Of a DNA stretch of 64,000 nt, positions 45,160 through 54,077 are shown in pieces. The position numbers and the translations under genes are program-made. The stretch spans positions 4,712,001 through 4,776,000 of the forward strand of contig NZ_AP023396.1 in NCBI RefSeq assembly GCF_014466955.1, given 5' to 3'. This DNA is from Nocardia wallacei (lineage in GTDB: Bacteria; Actinomycetota; Actinomycetes; Mycobacteriales; Mycobacteriaceae). The notes below the pieces were generated by a model. The model was not told the origin of the DNA and ran no database searches. It was given only the letters and a program-made list of their open reading frames with translations. Position 1 is the stretch's first letter; each line of letters starts with the position of its first letter.

Positions 45160-47343
45160 ATGACAGAGCGGATTCAGGTCGGCGGGCTTCAGGTTGCGAG
45201 TGTTCTCCACGACTTCGTCGAGAATCAGGCGCTCCCCGGCACCGGCGTAGATTCCGCCGCGTTCTGGGCCGGTGCCGAGGGCGTCATCAACGAGCTGGCC
45301 CCGCGCAACCGCGCCCTGCTGGCCGAGCGCGACGAGATCCAGGGCAAGCTCGACGCCTGGCATGCCGAGAACCCGGGCGCCGGTTACGACAAGGCCGCCT
45401 ACAAGCAGTTCCTCACCGAGATCGGCTACCTGCGTCCCGAGCCCGCCGACTTCACGATCGGCACGCAGAACGTCGACGACGAGATCGCCACCACGGCGGG
45501 CCCGCAGCTCGTGGTGCCGGTGATGAACGCGCGTTTCGCGATCAACGCCGCCAACGCCCGCTGGGGTTCGCTCTACGACGCCCTCTACGGCACCGACGCC
45601 ATCTCCGAGGCCAACGGCGCGGAGAAGGGCACGAGCTACAACAAGGTCCGCGGTGACAAGGTCATCGAGTGGGCCCGCAACTTCCTCGACGACGCCGTGC
45701 CGCTGATCACCGGCTCGCACGTGGGCTCGAAGGCCTACAAGATCGTCGACGGCGAACTCGAGGTCACCCTCGAGGACGGCACCGACATCGGCCTGGCAGA
45801 CGCCTCGGCGCTGGTCGGCTACCTCGGCGAGCCCGACGCCCCGACGTCGGTGCTGCTGCGCCACAACGGCCTGCACATCGAGATCCAGATCGATCCGGAG
45901 TCCCCGATCGGCAAGACCGACGACGCGGGCGTCAAGGACGTGGTGCTGGAGTCCGCGGTCACCACGATCATGGACTTCGAGGACTCGGTGGCCGCCGTGG
46001 ACGCCGAGGACAAGGTGCTCGGCTACCGCAACTGGCTCGGCCTGATGAAGGGCGACCTGGCCGAAGAGGTCAGCAAGGGCGGCAAGACCTTCACCCGCAC
46101 CATGAACCCCGACCGGGTGTACAAGGCGCTCGACGGGTCCGACCTGGTGCTGCACGGCCGCTCGCTGCTGTTCGTCCGCAACGTCGGCCACCTGATGACC
46201 AGCGACGCGATTCTGGACTCCGAGGGCAACGAGGTGCCCGAGGGCATCCTCGACGGCCTGTTCACCTCGCTCATCGCGATGCACAGCCTGCGCGGCGAGG
46301 CCCGGGTGTCGAACTCCCGCACCGGTTCGGTGTACATCGTGAAGCCGAAGATGCACGGCCCGGACGAGGTGGCCTTCACCAACGAGCTGTTCGGCCGCGT
46401 CGAGGACGTGCTGGGCCTGCCCCGCAACACCCTCAAGGTCGGCATCATGGACGAGGAGCGCCGCACCACGGTCAACCTGAAGGCCTGCATCGACGCCGCC
46501 CGCGACCGCGTGGTGTTCATCAACACCGGCTTCCTGGACCGCACCGGCGACGAGATCCACACCTCCATGGAGGCCGGGCCGATGGTCCGCAAGGCCGACA
46601 TGAAGAAGCAGCAGTGGATCGCCTCCTACGAGGACTGGAACGTCGACACCGGCCTGGCCGCCGGCCTGCAGCACAAGGCCCAGATCGGCAAGGGCATGTG
46701 GGCCATGCCCGACCTGATGCGCGACATGCTCGAGCAGAAGATCGGCCACCCGCGCGCCGGCGCCACCACCGCCTGGGTGCCCTCGCCGACCGCCGCCACC
46801 CTGCACGCCACCCACTATCACCTGGTGGACGTGTTCAAGCGGCAGGACGAGATCGCCCGCGGCGGCGTCCGCGCCACCGTCGACCAGATCCTGGAGATCC
46901 CGCTCGCGGCCGAGCCGAACTGGTCGGACGAGGAGATCCGCAACGAGCTGGACAACAACTCGCAGTCCATCCTCGGCTACGTGGTGCGCTGGATCGATCA
47001 GGGCGTCGGCTGCTCCAAGGTGCCCGACATCAACGATGTGGCGCTCATGGAAGACCGTGCGACCCTGCGCATTTCGAGCCAGCTGATGGCGAACTGGCTG
47101 CGCCACGGCATCGTGACGACCGAGCAGGTCGTGGCGAGCCTGGAGCGGATGGCGCCGGTGGTCGACCGGCAGAACGCCGGTGACCCGGGCTACCGGCCGA
47201 TGGCGCCGGACTTCAACGGCAGCGTCGCCTTCCAGGCCGCCAAGGAGCTGATCCTGGAGGGCACCCGCCAGCCCAACGGCTACACCGAGCCGATCCTGCA
47301 CCGCCGCCGCCGCGAGGCCAAGGCCCTGGCCGCCAAGAGCTGA
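45160..47343 (+). CDS. glcB: Malate synthase G
   Basis: 727 residues (M. tuberculosis GlcB 741). Condenses glyoxylate with acetyl-CoA to malate in the glyoxylate shunt. Active-site segments are conserved: [16 protein letters not shown] (catalytic Arg), [19 protein letters not shown] (Mg-binding Glu) and [16 protein letters not shown] (Mg-binding Asp), with [17 protein letters not shown] further on. GAGG lies 8 bases before the ATG. Probably a single-gene transcript ended by the strong hairpin that follows. Confidence 0.97.
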   Translation: MTERIQVGGLQVASVLHDFVENQALPGTGVDSAAFWAGAEGVINELAPRNRALLAERDEIQGKLDAWHAENPGAGYDKAAYKQFLTEIGYLRPEPADFTIGTQNVDDEIATTAGPQLVVPVMNARFAINAANARWGSLYDALYGTDAISEANGAEKGTSYNKVRGDKVIEWARNFLDDAVPLITGSHVGSKAYKIVDGELEVTLEDGTDIGLADASALVGYLGEPDAPTSVLLRHNGLHIEIQIDPESPIGKTDDAGVKDVVLESAVTTIMDFEDSVAAVDAEDKVLGYRNWLGLMKGDLAEEVSKGGKTFTRTMNPDRVYKALDGSDLVLHGRSLLFVRNVGHLMTSDAILDSEGNEVPEGILDGLFTSLIAMHSLRGEARVSNSRTGSVYIVKPKMHGPDEVAFTNELFGRVEDVLGLPRNTLKVGIMDEERRTTVNLKACIDAARDRVVFINTGFLDRTGDEIHTSMEAGPMVRKADMKKQQWIASYEDWNVDTGLAAGLQHKAQIGKGMWAMPDLMRDMLEQKIGHPRAGATTAWVPSPTAATLHATHYHLVDVFKRQDEIARGGVRATVDQILEIPLAAEPNWSDEEIRNELDNNSQSILGYVVRWIDQGVGCSKVPDINDVALMEDRATLRISSQLMANWLRHGIVTTEQVVASLERMAPVVDRQNAGDPGYRPMAPDFNGSVAFQAAKELILEGTRQPNGYTEPILHRRRREAKALAAKS

Positions 47344-47355
47344 TTCCCAGTGGCG

Positions 47356-47387
47356 ATCCCCTGGCGGGCCTCGGCCTGCCAGGGGAT
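47356..47387. terminator. Terminator shared by glcB and the convergent lipase gene
   Basis: 10-bp stem ATCCCCTGGC and GCCAGGGGAT, extended inward by further pairing, with TTTC after the rightward arm. It starts 13 bases after the glcB stop. Confidence 0.75.
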
Positions 47388-47413
47388 TTCGCGTCTCGCC
47401 CGCGTTGCGGCGG

Positions 47414-48832
47414 TCAGCACTCGTTCGGCGCCGGTTCGCCGCGCAATCGCGCGTCGAGCCAGGCGATCAGCAGCGGCCAGCCGGTATCACCCGCCAGGAA
47501 ATGCTCACCGGGCACACTGCGGTAGATGCCGGCAACGCCCATAGCGCACTGCTGCCGGAACAGCTGTTCGGCCCCGGCCGCCGGGATCCAGATGTCGTGC
47601 GCGCCGTTGTAGACCAGCAGGGGCACAGCGGATTTCAGGTCGGCCATATCGGTCGCGCGGAACACCCGCTCGGCCACCGGGCCGTGCAGCGGATCGGGGG
47701 TGTTCGCCGCGATGTCGATCGGTGCCAGCAGCGCGCCGGGCACGGCGATCAGGTTCATGCAGGTGTTCTTCAACGGCGAGATGGTCACCTGCTGCGCCAG
47801 GTTGTTCATGGACGTGAGAATCTCCGGATGCTCGCGCCCGATACCGAACACGGCAGCCATGAACACGCCCGAGGCCAGGTTGGCGTTCATGGTGCGGGCG
47901 AGCATGCGGAAGTCGGCGGGCACCCCGCCCACCGCCGCCCCCGTGATCGAACCCGCGAGATCCGGCGCGTAGGAGTCGATCAGCGCGGCGGCGGCCCGGG
48001 TCGCGATCGCGCCGCCGGAGTATCCGGCCATCACATAGCGGCTGTCGCCGAGTTCGGCGGGCAGTAGCGCCCGCGCGGCGCGCACCGAGTCCAGCACCGC
48101 GTGCCCGGCCACGAACGGCTCGGCATAGGCCATATGCGGGCCCTCGTGGTCGGGGATCAGCACCGCGTACCCGCGCAGCAGCGCCAGCTGGCTCAGCGGC
48201 GGGAAGAAGTCGGCGGAGTTGGTGGTGTCGGAATAGCCGTGTGCCAGGGTGTATCCGGGTGTGCACCGGCGGCCCAGCCCGTCGACCGCGAGATTGTTCA
48301 CCAGCACCGGGCGGGCTCCCGGGCCGGACCACGGCGCGGCGGGGAGCACCACGGAAGCGGTGGCGAAGGACGGTTCGCCGCGGGAATCGCTGGTGCGATA
48401 TTTCAGCTGGAGCACCTGGCGCGGCGGCGACGCGAGCGGCAGCGTCAGCAAGGACGCCGCCGCCGCGGTGATGTCCCTGACCTCGATGACGTCGCCGGGG
48501 GTCAAGGCCGCCAGGTGCGCGGGCCACACGTCGAACAGCGGATCGCCGACATCGTCGGGCAGCACCGCCGACCGGAGCGCCGCGGCCGTGACCGCGGGGG
48601 ACACGGGGGTCGCGGCCTCGGTGGATTCGATCGCCGGGGTCGGTGTCGCCGGAATCTCCGGGCGCGGCACGACCGTGTCGATCCACTGTTGCAGGTCGGG
48701 TATCGACAGGCTCGGCGGTAGCGAGATCGCCCCGGGGACAGGCGGATTCGGATCGGGCGGGTCGGCCCGCGCGACCAGCGCCGGCGCACCGGCGAGCAAT
48801 GACACCGCGACCAAGACACGCCAAGCCCACAT
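47414..48832 (-). CDS. Secreted lipase (secretory lipase family)
   Basis: 472 residues. Signal peptide WAWRVLVAVSLLAGAPALVARA, a Pro-rich linker, then an alpha/beta hydrolase of the LIP (secretory lipase) family: LVNNLAVDGLGRRCTPGYTLAHGY, nucleophile GYSGGAIATRAA, and a C-terminal VYNGAHDIWIP (Asp) and RSVPGEHFL (His). It probably releases fatty acids from external esters. The start is fixed by the signal peptide; no strong ribosome site. Converges with glcB. Confidence 0.88.
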   Translation of the reverse strand: MWAWRVLVAVSLLAGAPALVARADPPDPNPPVPGAISLPPSLSIPDLQQWIDTVVPRPEIPATPTPAIESTEAATPVSPAVTAAALRSAVLPDDVGDPLFDVWPAHLAALTPGDVIEVRDITAAAASLLTLPLASPPRQVLQLKYRTSDSRGEPSFATASVVLPAAPWSGPGARPVLVNNLAVDGLGRRCTPGYTLAHGYSDTTNSADFFPPLSQLALLRGYAVLIPDHEGPHMAYAEPFVAGHAVLDSVRAARALLPAELGDSRYVMAGYSGGAIATRAAAALIDSYAPDLAGSITGAAVGGVPADFRMLARTMNANLASGVFMAAVFGIGREHPEILTSMNNLAQQVTISPLKNTCMNLIAVPGALLAPIDIAANTPDPLHGPVAERVFRATDMADLKSAVPLLVYNGAHDIWIPAAGAEQLFRQQCAMGVAGIYRSVPGEHFLAGDTGWPLLIAWLDARLRGEPAPNEC

Positions 48833-49034
48833 GGGCACACCCCACGATCGACAAGTAGAACCACCGGACCGACGGCCGAGTCGTGCGCCAACCCCGAGAC
48901 ACCCACTGCGGCTTAGAATTCCGTAGTGTAATTGCACAATTGCGTCGGGCGTCGCATTGTTACCCATCACTGGGGAGAATATTTGAATTCGACACTTCGG
49001 AATACTTCGATATGACAGTGTGTTGGCCCGAGGT

Positions 49035-49793
49035 GTGAACATCCTGATCGTCTACGCGCACCCGAAACCGGACTCCCTCACCGGAGCCCTGAAGGACGTT
49101 GCGGTGCAACAGCTCCGGTCCGATGGGCACGACGTCACCGTCAGCGACCTCTACGCCATGGGCTGGAAAGCGCACGCCGACACCGACGATTTCGGCGAGG
49201 TCGAGCAGACCAACTTCATGCTCGCCTCGGGCGAGGCGTACGAGGCCGGGACCCTCGGTGCCGACATCCGGGCCGAGCAGGCCAAACTGCTGTGGGCCGA
49301 CGCCGTGCTGCTGCACTTCCCGCTGTGGTGGTTCTCGATGCCCGCCATCCTCAAAGGCTGGGTGGACCGGGTATTCACCTGCGGTTTCGCCTACGGCGCC
49401 GGCGGGACGGCCATCCCCCGCTACGGCGCGGGCGTACTCAGCGGCACCCGCGCCATGCTGGTCGTCTCGATCGGCGGCCGCGAACCCTCCTACTCCGACC
49501 GCGGCATCAACGGCCGCCTCGACGACCTGCTCTACCCCATCCACCACGGCATCCTGTACTACCCCGGCATGGACGTCCTTCCGCCGTTCGCGGTCTACGG
49601 CGCCCTCCGGGTGGACGACCGACGCTTCGAGGAAGTAGCCGACGACCTCCGCGAACGCCTCTCTCGACTGGAAAAACTCCCCCCGATCCCCTACCGCCCC
49701 CAATCCGGCGGCGACTACGACCGCACCCTCCGCCTGGAACCCGGCCGAGAATCCCCCGGCACCACCGGCTTCGACCTGCACCTCACCGGCTGA
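49035..49793 (+). CDS. Flavodoxin-fold NAD(P)H:quinone reductase (NQO/MdaB-like)
   Basis: 252 residues. N-terminal ILIVYAHPKPDSLTGALKDVAV binds the flavin phosphate; LLHFPLWWFSMPAILKGWVDRVFTCGFAYG is the family signature; the last 40 residues are an extra Pro/Arg-rich tail. Probably two-electron quinone reduction. GTG chosen to begin at the first beta strand; a GTG 15 bases upstream is possible. A direct repeat of ACTTCG lies about 45 bases upstream. Confidence 0.85.
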   Translation: MNILIVYAHPKPDSLTGALKDVAVQQLRSDGHDVTVSDLYAMGWKAHADTDDFGEVEQTNFMLASGEAYEAGTLGADIRAEQAKLLWADAVLLHFPLWWFSMPAILKGWVDRVFTCGFAYGAGGTAIPRYGAGVLSGTRAMLVVSIGGREPSYSDRGINGRLDDLLYPIHHGILYYPGMDVLPPFAVYGALRVDDRRFEEVADDLRERLSRLEKLPPIPYRPQSGGDYDRTLRLEPGRESPGTTGFDLHLTG

Positions 49794-49817
49794 GCCGACC
49801 TCGGCCGAGCGCACATT

Positions 49818-50450
49818 TCAGTTCGCGACGGTGATGTGGGCGCGCAGCGATGCGGTGTCGTCGATCAGCGACAGCAGACACGTCGCGAGATCGTCGCGGG
49901 AGATGCGGATGCCGAAGGTGACGTTGCGCTCGGCCGCCGTGCGGTAGCCGCCCCGGCCGGGCTTGTCGGTCAGCTGCGGCGCGCGCACGATGGTCCAGTC
50001 CAGATCCGTCTCGCGGACCACGGCTTCGGCGCACGCCATGTCGTCGAGGCTGTGCCGCAGCAGCGGCCGCAGCACGAGCGGTTTCACCACGAAACGGGTG
50101 AACGGCTCGTCGCCGGGCCCGGGTGTCCCGGCGCTGTTGCTGACGATCACAAACCGCCGCGTGCCCGCCGCCCGCATGGCCGCGGTGATCGATCGCGCCG
50201 CGTCGGCCGCCACCGTCGTGGGTCCCTGCTCCCGCGCGCCGATCGTGTCGAGCACCGCGTCTGCCCCGGTGACGGCCTTCTCGATCGCCGCCGGATCCAT
50301 CACGTCGGCGGTCACCACGTGCAGATTCCGATGGGCAGGCAGGGCGTGCTCACCGCGCACGACGGCCGTCACCTCGTGCCCGGCCGCCAGTGCCTGCCGC
50401 ACCACCCGTCCGCCGGTACCGCCGGTGGCCCCGAAAACCGTCAATCGCAT
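49818..50450 (-). CDS. Atypical SDR, NAD(P)H-binding protein (NmrA/SDR_a5-like)
   Basis: 210 residues. N-terminal LTVFGATGGTGGRVVRQALAAGHEVTAVVR is the GxxGxxG nucleotide site of extended/atypical SDRs; RFVIVSNSAGTP and LDWTIVRAPQLTD follow. No catalytic YxxxK is evident, so it may be a redox sensor or a flavin/quinone-related reductase. GGAGGG lies 4 bases before the ATG. Divergent from a TetR gene across two strong operators. Confidence 0.88.
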   Translation of the reverse strand: MRLTVFGATGGTGGRVVRQALAAGHEVTAVVRGEHALPAHRNLHVVTADVMDPAAIEKAVTGADAVLDTIGAREQGPTTVAADAARSITAAMRAAGTRRFVIVSNSAGTPGPGDEPFTRFVVKPLVLRPLLRHSLDDMACAEAVVRETDLDWTIVRAPQLTDKPGRGGYRTAAERNVTFGIRISRDDLATCLLSLIDDTASLRAHITVAN

Positions 50451-50461
50451 AACACCCTCCG

Positions 50462-50510
50462 TAGGTGAGTAAGTATTTACTCACCTAGAGTGAGTGAGTA
50501 TTCGCTCACT
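50462..50510. promoter_or_regulatory. Two tandem TetR operators with GTAT centres
   Basis: Operator 1 (50462-50487) has perfect 11-bp arms, TAGGTGAGTAA and TTACTCACCTA, around GTAT. Operator 2 (50489-50510) has 9-bp arms AGTGAGTGA and TCGCTCACT (one mismatch) around the same GTAT. The centres are about 25 bp apart, between the SDR ATG and the regulator ATG. Confidence 0.85.
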
Positions 50511-50528
50511 GTCAAACGGGAGGCCGGG

Positions 50529-51101
50529 ATGGGCACGCGGGATCGCATCCTCGATGCGGCGACCGACATCATGCGGCGCAGCGGTGTCACGCGCGCCACC
50601 ACGAAGCAGATCGCGAAGGCGGCCGGCTACTCCGAGGCGACGCTGTACAAGCATTTCGCCGACAAGGAGGAGCTCATCGTCTCCGTCCTGCGCGAGCGCA
50701 TGCCGGACCCGTCGGGCCTGCGCCCCGATCCCGGCCGGGCGAGCGTGCAGGACAATCTGACCGGCATCGCCCGCGCCGTGACCGCCTTCTACCAGCAGGC
50801 ACTGCCCCTGTTCGGCGGCCTGCTGGCCGAGCACACCCGCATCGCGGGCCACCGCGAGGCCATGTCCCGCCGCGGCGCCGGCCCCGGTCACGCGATCACC
50901 CGCATCGCCGAATACCTTCGTACCGAACAGGATTCAGGCCGGGTCAGTCCCGACGCCGACGTGGAAACCGCGGCCGTCCTACTCGACGGCGCCTGCTTCC
51001 ACCAAGCCTTCCTGGAGTACTACGCCCACGGCCCAGAGGCCGGATCGGTCCCCGACGACACCGTCGAACGAATCGCCCGCACCCTGGTCCGAGCACTCTG
51101 A
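50529..51101 (+). CDS. TetR-family regulator controlling the divergent SDR
   Basis: 190 residues. [50 protein letters not shown], a textbook TetR N-terminus. GGGAGG lies 7 bases before this ATG. An earlier in-frame GTG would start inside operator 2 and is rejected. Probably represses itself and the SDR. Confidence 0.92.
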   Translation: MGTRDRILDAATDIMRRSGVTRATTKQIAKAAGYSEATLYKHFADKEELIVSVLRERMPDPSGLRPDPGRASVQDNLTGIARAVTAFYQQALPLFGGLLAEHTRIAGHREAMSRRGAGPGHAITRIAEYLRTEQDSGRVSPDADVETAAVLLDGACFHQAFLEYYAHGPEAGSVPDDTVERIARTLVRAL

Positions 51102-51151
51102 ACCGACCCCGGGCCGTACGGACCGACACGACTGTCGGGTACAAGGTAGAG

Positions 51152-52066
51152 ATGGCGATCATGGGCAGGTTCGGTGCGGCGGCGGTGGCGGTCGTCGCGG
51201 CCGCGGGGTTGGTGTGCGGATGTGGCTCGACGGAATCGGCGCGCCCGGCCGCTTCCCCGAGCGGGACACCGGCGGCGGCTCCGGCCGACGCCACCTTCGC
51301 GGCGCTGGAGGATCGGCACACCGCGCGCCTGGGTGTGTACGCGGTCGACCTCGCGAGCGGGCGGGAGGTGGGGTACCGGCGCGACGAGCGGTTCGGCATG
51401 GCATCCACGTTCAAGGGCCTGGCCTGTGCTGCGCTACTGCGCGAACATCCGCTCGCCTCAGGCTATTTCGATCAGGTGGTGCACTACTCCGCCGCCGAAC
51501 TCGTCGAGTACTCACCGGTCACCGAGACCCGACTCGACACCGGCATGACGGTCGCCGAACTGTGCCACGCGGCGATCACGGTCAGCGACAACACCGCCGG
51601 TAACCAGATCCTGAAACTTCTCGGCGGCCCGCCCGCCCTGACGGCGTTCCTCCGCTCGATCGGCGATCCCATCACCCGCTCCGACCGCTGGGAGCCCGAC
51701 CTGAACGACGTCTCCCCCGGTGACGAACGCGACACCACGACCCCCGCCGCACTCGCCGCCGACTACCGAAACCTGGTGCTGGGCACCGCGCTCGCCGACC
51801 CCGAACGCGCCCGGCTGAAGGAATGGCTCCTCGCCAACACCACCGGCGACGCCCGCATCCGCGCCGGCGTCCCCACCGGCTGGACCGTCGCCGACAAGAC
51901 CGGCGGCGGCAGCAACGGCGGTGCCAACGACGTAGCGATCACCTGGACCCCCGAGGGCACCCCTCTCGTGATCGCCCTGCTCTCCCACCAACGCACCCCG
52001 GAAGCCAAGGCAGACAACGACCTACTCGCCGAAGCGACCAAGGAAGTGGTCGCCCTCCTCCGATAA
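51152..52066 (+). CDS. Class A beta-lactamase
   Basis: 304 residues. N-terminal lipoprotein-type signal (AAAGLVCGC). All class A boxes are present: S85-T-F-K88, S145-D-N147, E181-P-D-L-N185 (ExxLN) and K249-T-G251 followed by GG. It most resembles Nocardia chromosomal penicillinases (FAR/AST type). AAGG lies just upstream of the ATG; an ATG 9 bases later is an alternative. A small inverted repeat CGACA-CGAC-TGTCG (51124-51137) precedes it and could be an operator. Confidence 0.95.
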   Translation: MAIMGRFGAAAVAVVAAAGLVCGCGSTESARPAASPSGTPAAAPADATFAALEDRHTARLGVYAVDLASGREVGYRRDERFGMASTFKGLACAALLREHPLASGYFDQVVHYSAAELVEYSPVTETRLDTGMTVAELCHAAITVSDNTAGNQILKLLGGPPALTAFLRSIGDPITRSDRWEPDLNDVSPGDERDTTTPAALAADYRNLVLGTALADPERARLKEWLLANTTGDARIRAGVPTGWTVADKTGGGSNGGANDVAITWTPEGTPLVIALLSHQRTPEAKADNDLLAEATKEVVALLR

Positions 52067-52520
52067 TCTCTCGGTGTCCGTTGTGCGGATACGGCCGCCG
52101 CAAAGAGCGCAGGCATATGGCGAAGGCGGCGCAGGCACTGATGCGGTCCCGCGCCGCCTGACCAGAGCATATGCCCCGTACTGTCGTTATCGGTAAGTGC
52201 AGTACTTGATGTGCTCGCCCCTGTTCGTGACGACGACCACCCCGTCCAGGGGAATGCACCCCGGCGCTGCCTTCGTTACAGAACGTGCGGCCCGATGGCG
52301 CGGAAGTGTTACCCGATCGAGTCCCGCCGCGCACCTCCCGAGACAGGCATCACGAGACCACCTCGCTGTAACGAAACATGTTGCACCCGAGCGCTTGTCG
52401 TGACCGAGAGCCTTCCCGGCGCGGGTGGTCCGGCGGTGCCGAACTCCGTAACGACGCCGACCCGCCGCGACGACTCGTTGTCCCCGGTGAAATGCCGGAA
52501 CCGACCTTGGGGGAAGCCTC
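52067..52520. other. Intergenic region with a separated 10-bp inverted repeat
   Basis: 454 bases with no convincing gene. TTCGTTACAG (52272-52281) recurs as its exact complement CTGTAACGAA (52366-52375), 84 bases apart. Further partial copies (TCGTTA near 52193, GTAACGACG near 52448) suggest repeated binding sites. A GGGGGAAG ribosome site for the next gene is at the right end. Confidence 0.4.
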
Positions 52521-52733
52521 ATGACCCAGCCCGAACGACAACTCCACCCGGTTCGCTCCGACGCGGCATCGGCGCACGTCCGAGACCTCACTGTGCGCGC
52601 CACCCGCTCGGGATACCGCCTCGTGCGCGCACCGCGCTCGCCCTATGAATGGCGGTTGCTCGATGTCACCGACGGCGCGGTCCGCCACGCCGTCCCCCGG
52701 CTCGATGACATCGAGCACTGGCTGAACGCCTGA
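52521..52733 (+). CDS. Small hypothetical protein, 70 aa
   Basis: Soluble, no known domain. A charged N-terminus (RSDAASAHVRDLTVRATRSG) is followed by a compact segment YRLVRAPRSPYEWRLLDVTD and a C-terminal helix LDDIEHWLNA. GGGGGAAG lies 5 bases before the ATG, a good ribosome site. Its layout resembles the 68-residue protein at 6.5 kb. Confidence 0.7.
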   Translation: MTQPERQLHPVRSDAASAHVRDLTVRATRSGYRLVRAPRSPYEWRLLDVTDGAVRHAVPRLDDIEHWLNA

Positions 52734-52860
52734 GGGGTCGACCGCCGGTCACCGCGGGGAAAATGACCCGACAGCGGCCGTAACGCTGTGTCAACATGAG
52801 GACGATGACCAAGCGGCCCCACCGGGGTCGCGACGAACACCAGGAAGGAGGAGGTGGCCG

Positions 52861-52947
52861 ATGCATCCGGAGGATATCCAGGCGATGAACCGCTTTGCCC
52901 CGCAGCGGCTTTCGAGCGAACCCGGCCGCCTCCCGAGCCAGGCCTGA
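52861..52947 (+). CDS. Candidate 28-residue leader peptide before the HNH/WhiB genes
   Basis: The ribosome site GAAGGAGGAGG, 6 bases before the ATG, is the strongest in the surrounding 2 kb. The peptide MHPEDIQAMNRFAPQRLSSE ends PGRLPSQA. It ends 43 bases before the HNH gene, which itself has no visible ribosome site. An overlapping 30-residue frame starts at 52796. A translated leader that controls the HNH-whiB unit is plausible. Confidence 0.45.
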   Translation: MHPEDIQAMNRFAPQRLSSEPGRLPSQA

Positions 52948-52990
52948 GCCTGCCCTCCCCGATTCGTAGTCCGACTCCCGCCGAAACCTG

Positions 52991-53575
52991 GTGACGCTCA
53001 TGCCGTTCCGCCCTGCCGCCGACGCGGCTCTCACATCCGACAACTGGATACACGCCGGGGTGCTGGTACTCAACGCCTCCTACGAGGCGCTCACCGACAT
53101 CAGCGCCGAGCGGGCGGTGGTACTGCTCGTCACGGGCACGGCCGAGACCGTCGCCGACCGCGAGCCGTACTTCCCCATCCGGTCCCGGCATCTGGAAATC
53201 GCGCTGCCGCAGACGATTCGGCTGCTGCGCTACGTCTACCTGGAGCATCGGCTGCTGGTACACGACGACAGCCGGGCCACCCTCGCCGGCGTGCTGCGGC
53301 GCGACGACCACCGCTGCGGTTACTGCGCCGGCTGGGCCCGCACCGTCGACCACATCCGGCCGCGCAGCCGGGGCGGGCCGAACACGTGGAGCAACCTGAT
53401 CGCCGCGTGCGGCCCGTGCAACACGCGCAAGGCCGACCGCACGCCGGAAGAGGCCGGCATGCGGCTGCTGTGGGAGCCCCGGGCGCCCCACGAGCTGGCC
53501 AAACGACAACGGCGGATCTGGAAGGACCTGTCCGCCACCGCTCGAGGACCCGAGAAAGGAGGGGATCCGATATGA
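52991..53575 (+). CDS. HNH endonuclease-family protein
   Basis: 194 residues. The N-terminal half is an actinobacterial conserved region (VLVLNASYEALTDISAERAVVLLVTG...IRLLRYVYL). The HNH/zinc domain is near residues 104-148: C109-G-Y-C112, DH121IRPRSRGGPNTWSN135, C140-G-P-C143-NTRK. The substrate is unknown; members are nuclease-like by motif only. GTG start without ribosome site; an ATG 9 bases later is possible. The stop overlaps the whiB start as ATGA. Confidence 0.88.
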   Translation: MTLMPFRPAADAALTSDNWIHAGVLVLNASYEALTDISAERAVVLLVTGTAETVADREPYFPIRSRHLEIALPQTIRLLRYVYLEHRLLVHDDSRATLAGVLRRDDHRCGYCAGWARTVDHIRPRSRGGPNTWSNLIAACGPCNTRKADRTPEEAGMRLLWEPRAPHELAKRQRRIWKDLSATARGPEKGGDPI

Positions 53576-53832
53576 CGAACGCAGTGCAGGAATTCACCTT
53601 GGTGGATCTGCTCCCGCTCTCGGATTCGCAGAGCTGGGCGGAGGCCGCCTGCACGGGTGACCCGAATCACGACGCGTGGTTTCCCTACCCGTCGCAGGAC
53701 TTCGCCTACGCGCGAAGCGTCTGCGCCGGCTGCCCGATCCGCCGGCAGTGCGCCGAGTTCGCCGCCGACACCGGCCAGTCCGGCGTGTGGGGCGGCCACG
53801 AGTACGACCGCGGACGCATGATCCGCGAGTAA
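53572..53832 (+). CDS. WhiB-family iron-sulfur regulator
   Basis: 86 residues. Four cluster cysteines C27, C51, C54, C60 (C-x23-C-x2-C-x5-C), then the GVWGG turn and a short basic end (RGRMIRE). There is no AT-hook, so it is not WhiB7. AAAGGAGGGG lies 6 bases before the ATG, inside the HNH gene. The 4-base overlap with the HNH gene implies joint translation. Confidence 0.93.
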   Translation: MTNAVQEFTLVDLLPLSDSQSWAEAACTGDPNHDAWFPYPSQDFAYARSVCAGCPIRRQCAEFAADTGQSGVWGGHEYDRGRMIRE

Positions 53833-53845
53833 CTCACCGCCGACA

Positions 53846-53879
53846 CGCGGCGGCCGGGGCGCACGCCGCGGCCGCCGCG
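53846..53879. terminator. Hairpin after whiB
   Basis: 10-bp perfect stem CGCGGCGGCC and GGCCGCCGCG (an extra inner G-C pair is possible), 13 bases after the whiB stop. Confidence 0.6.
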
Positions 53880-54063
53880 CTGTCGTGCCTGCTCCCGGTA
53901 CATTCCGGCGGCCGTAGCCCGATCCCCTGCTTCGCCCTCGGTTCGGGGCGGGCACTTTCCGGCGCGACAGGACGAGCCATGCCGGTCCGTTTGCGGCGCG
54001 AATGCCCAGACCCGTCCGCCCGACGAGCACCTATGGGGCGCGGCGGCAAACTTCGCGTGAACA

Positions 54064-54069
54064 TACACT
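54064..54069 (+). promoter_or_regulatory. -10 box for leaderless VWA-protein mRNA
   Basis: TACACT ends 8 bases before the GTG at 54078, favouring that start over the GTG at 54057, which would lie upstream of the box. Confidence 0.5.
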
Positions 54070-54077
54070 GGTGCACC

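Noticed and set aside
45097..47301. 734-codon minus-strand open frame
   Set aside because: Antisense to malate synthase G; low-complexity Val/Gly/His-rich translation.
50490..50528. Earlier GTG start for the TetR gene
   Set aside because: It lies within operator 2 and has no ribosome site; the ATG at 50529 has GGGAGG.
51124..51137. CGACA-TGTCG repeat as a BlaI operator of the class A beta-lactamase
   Set aside because: It does not clearly match the half-site seen upstream of blaI; left only as a possible site.
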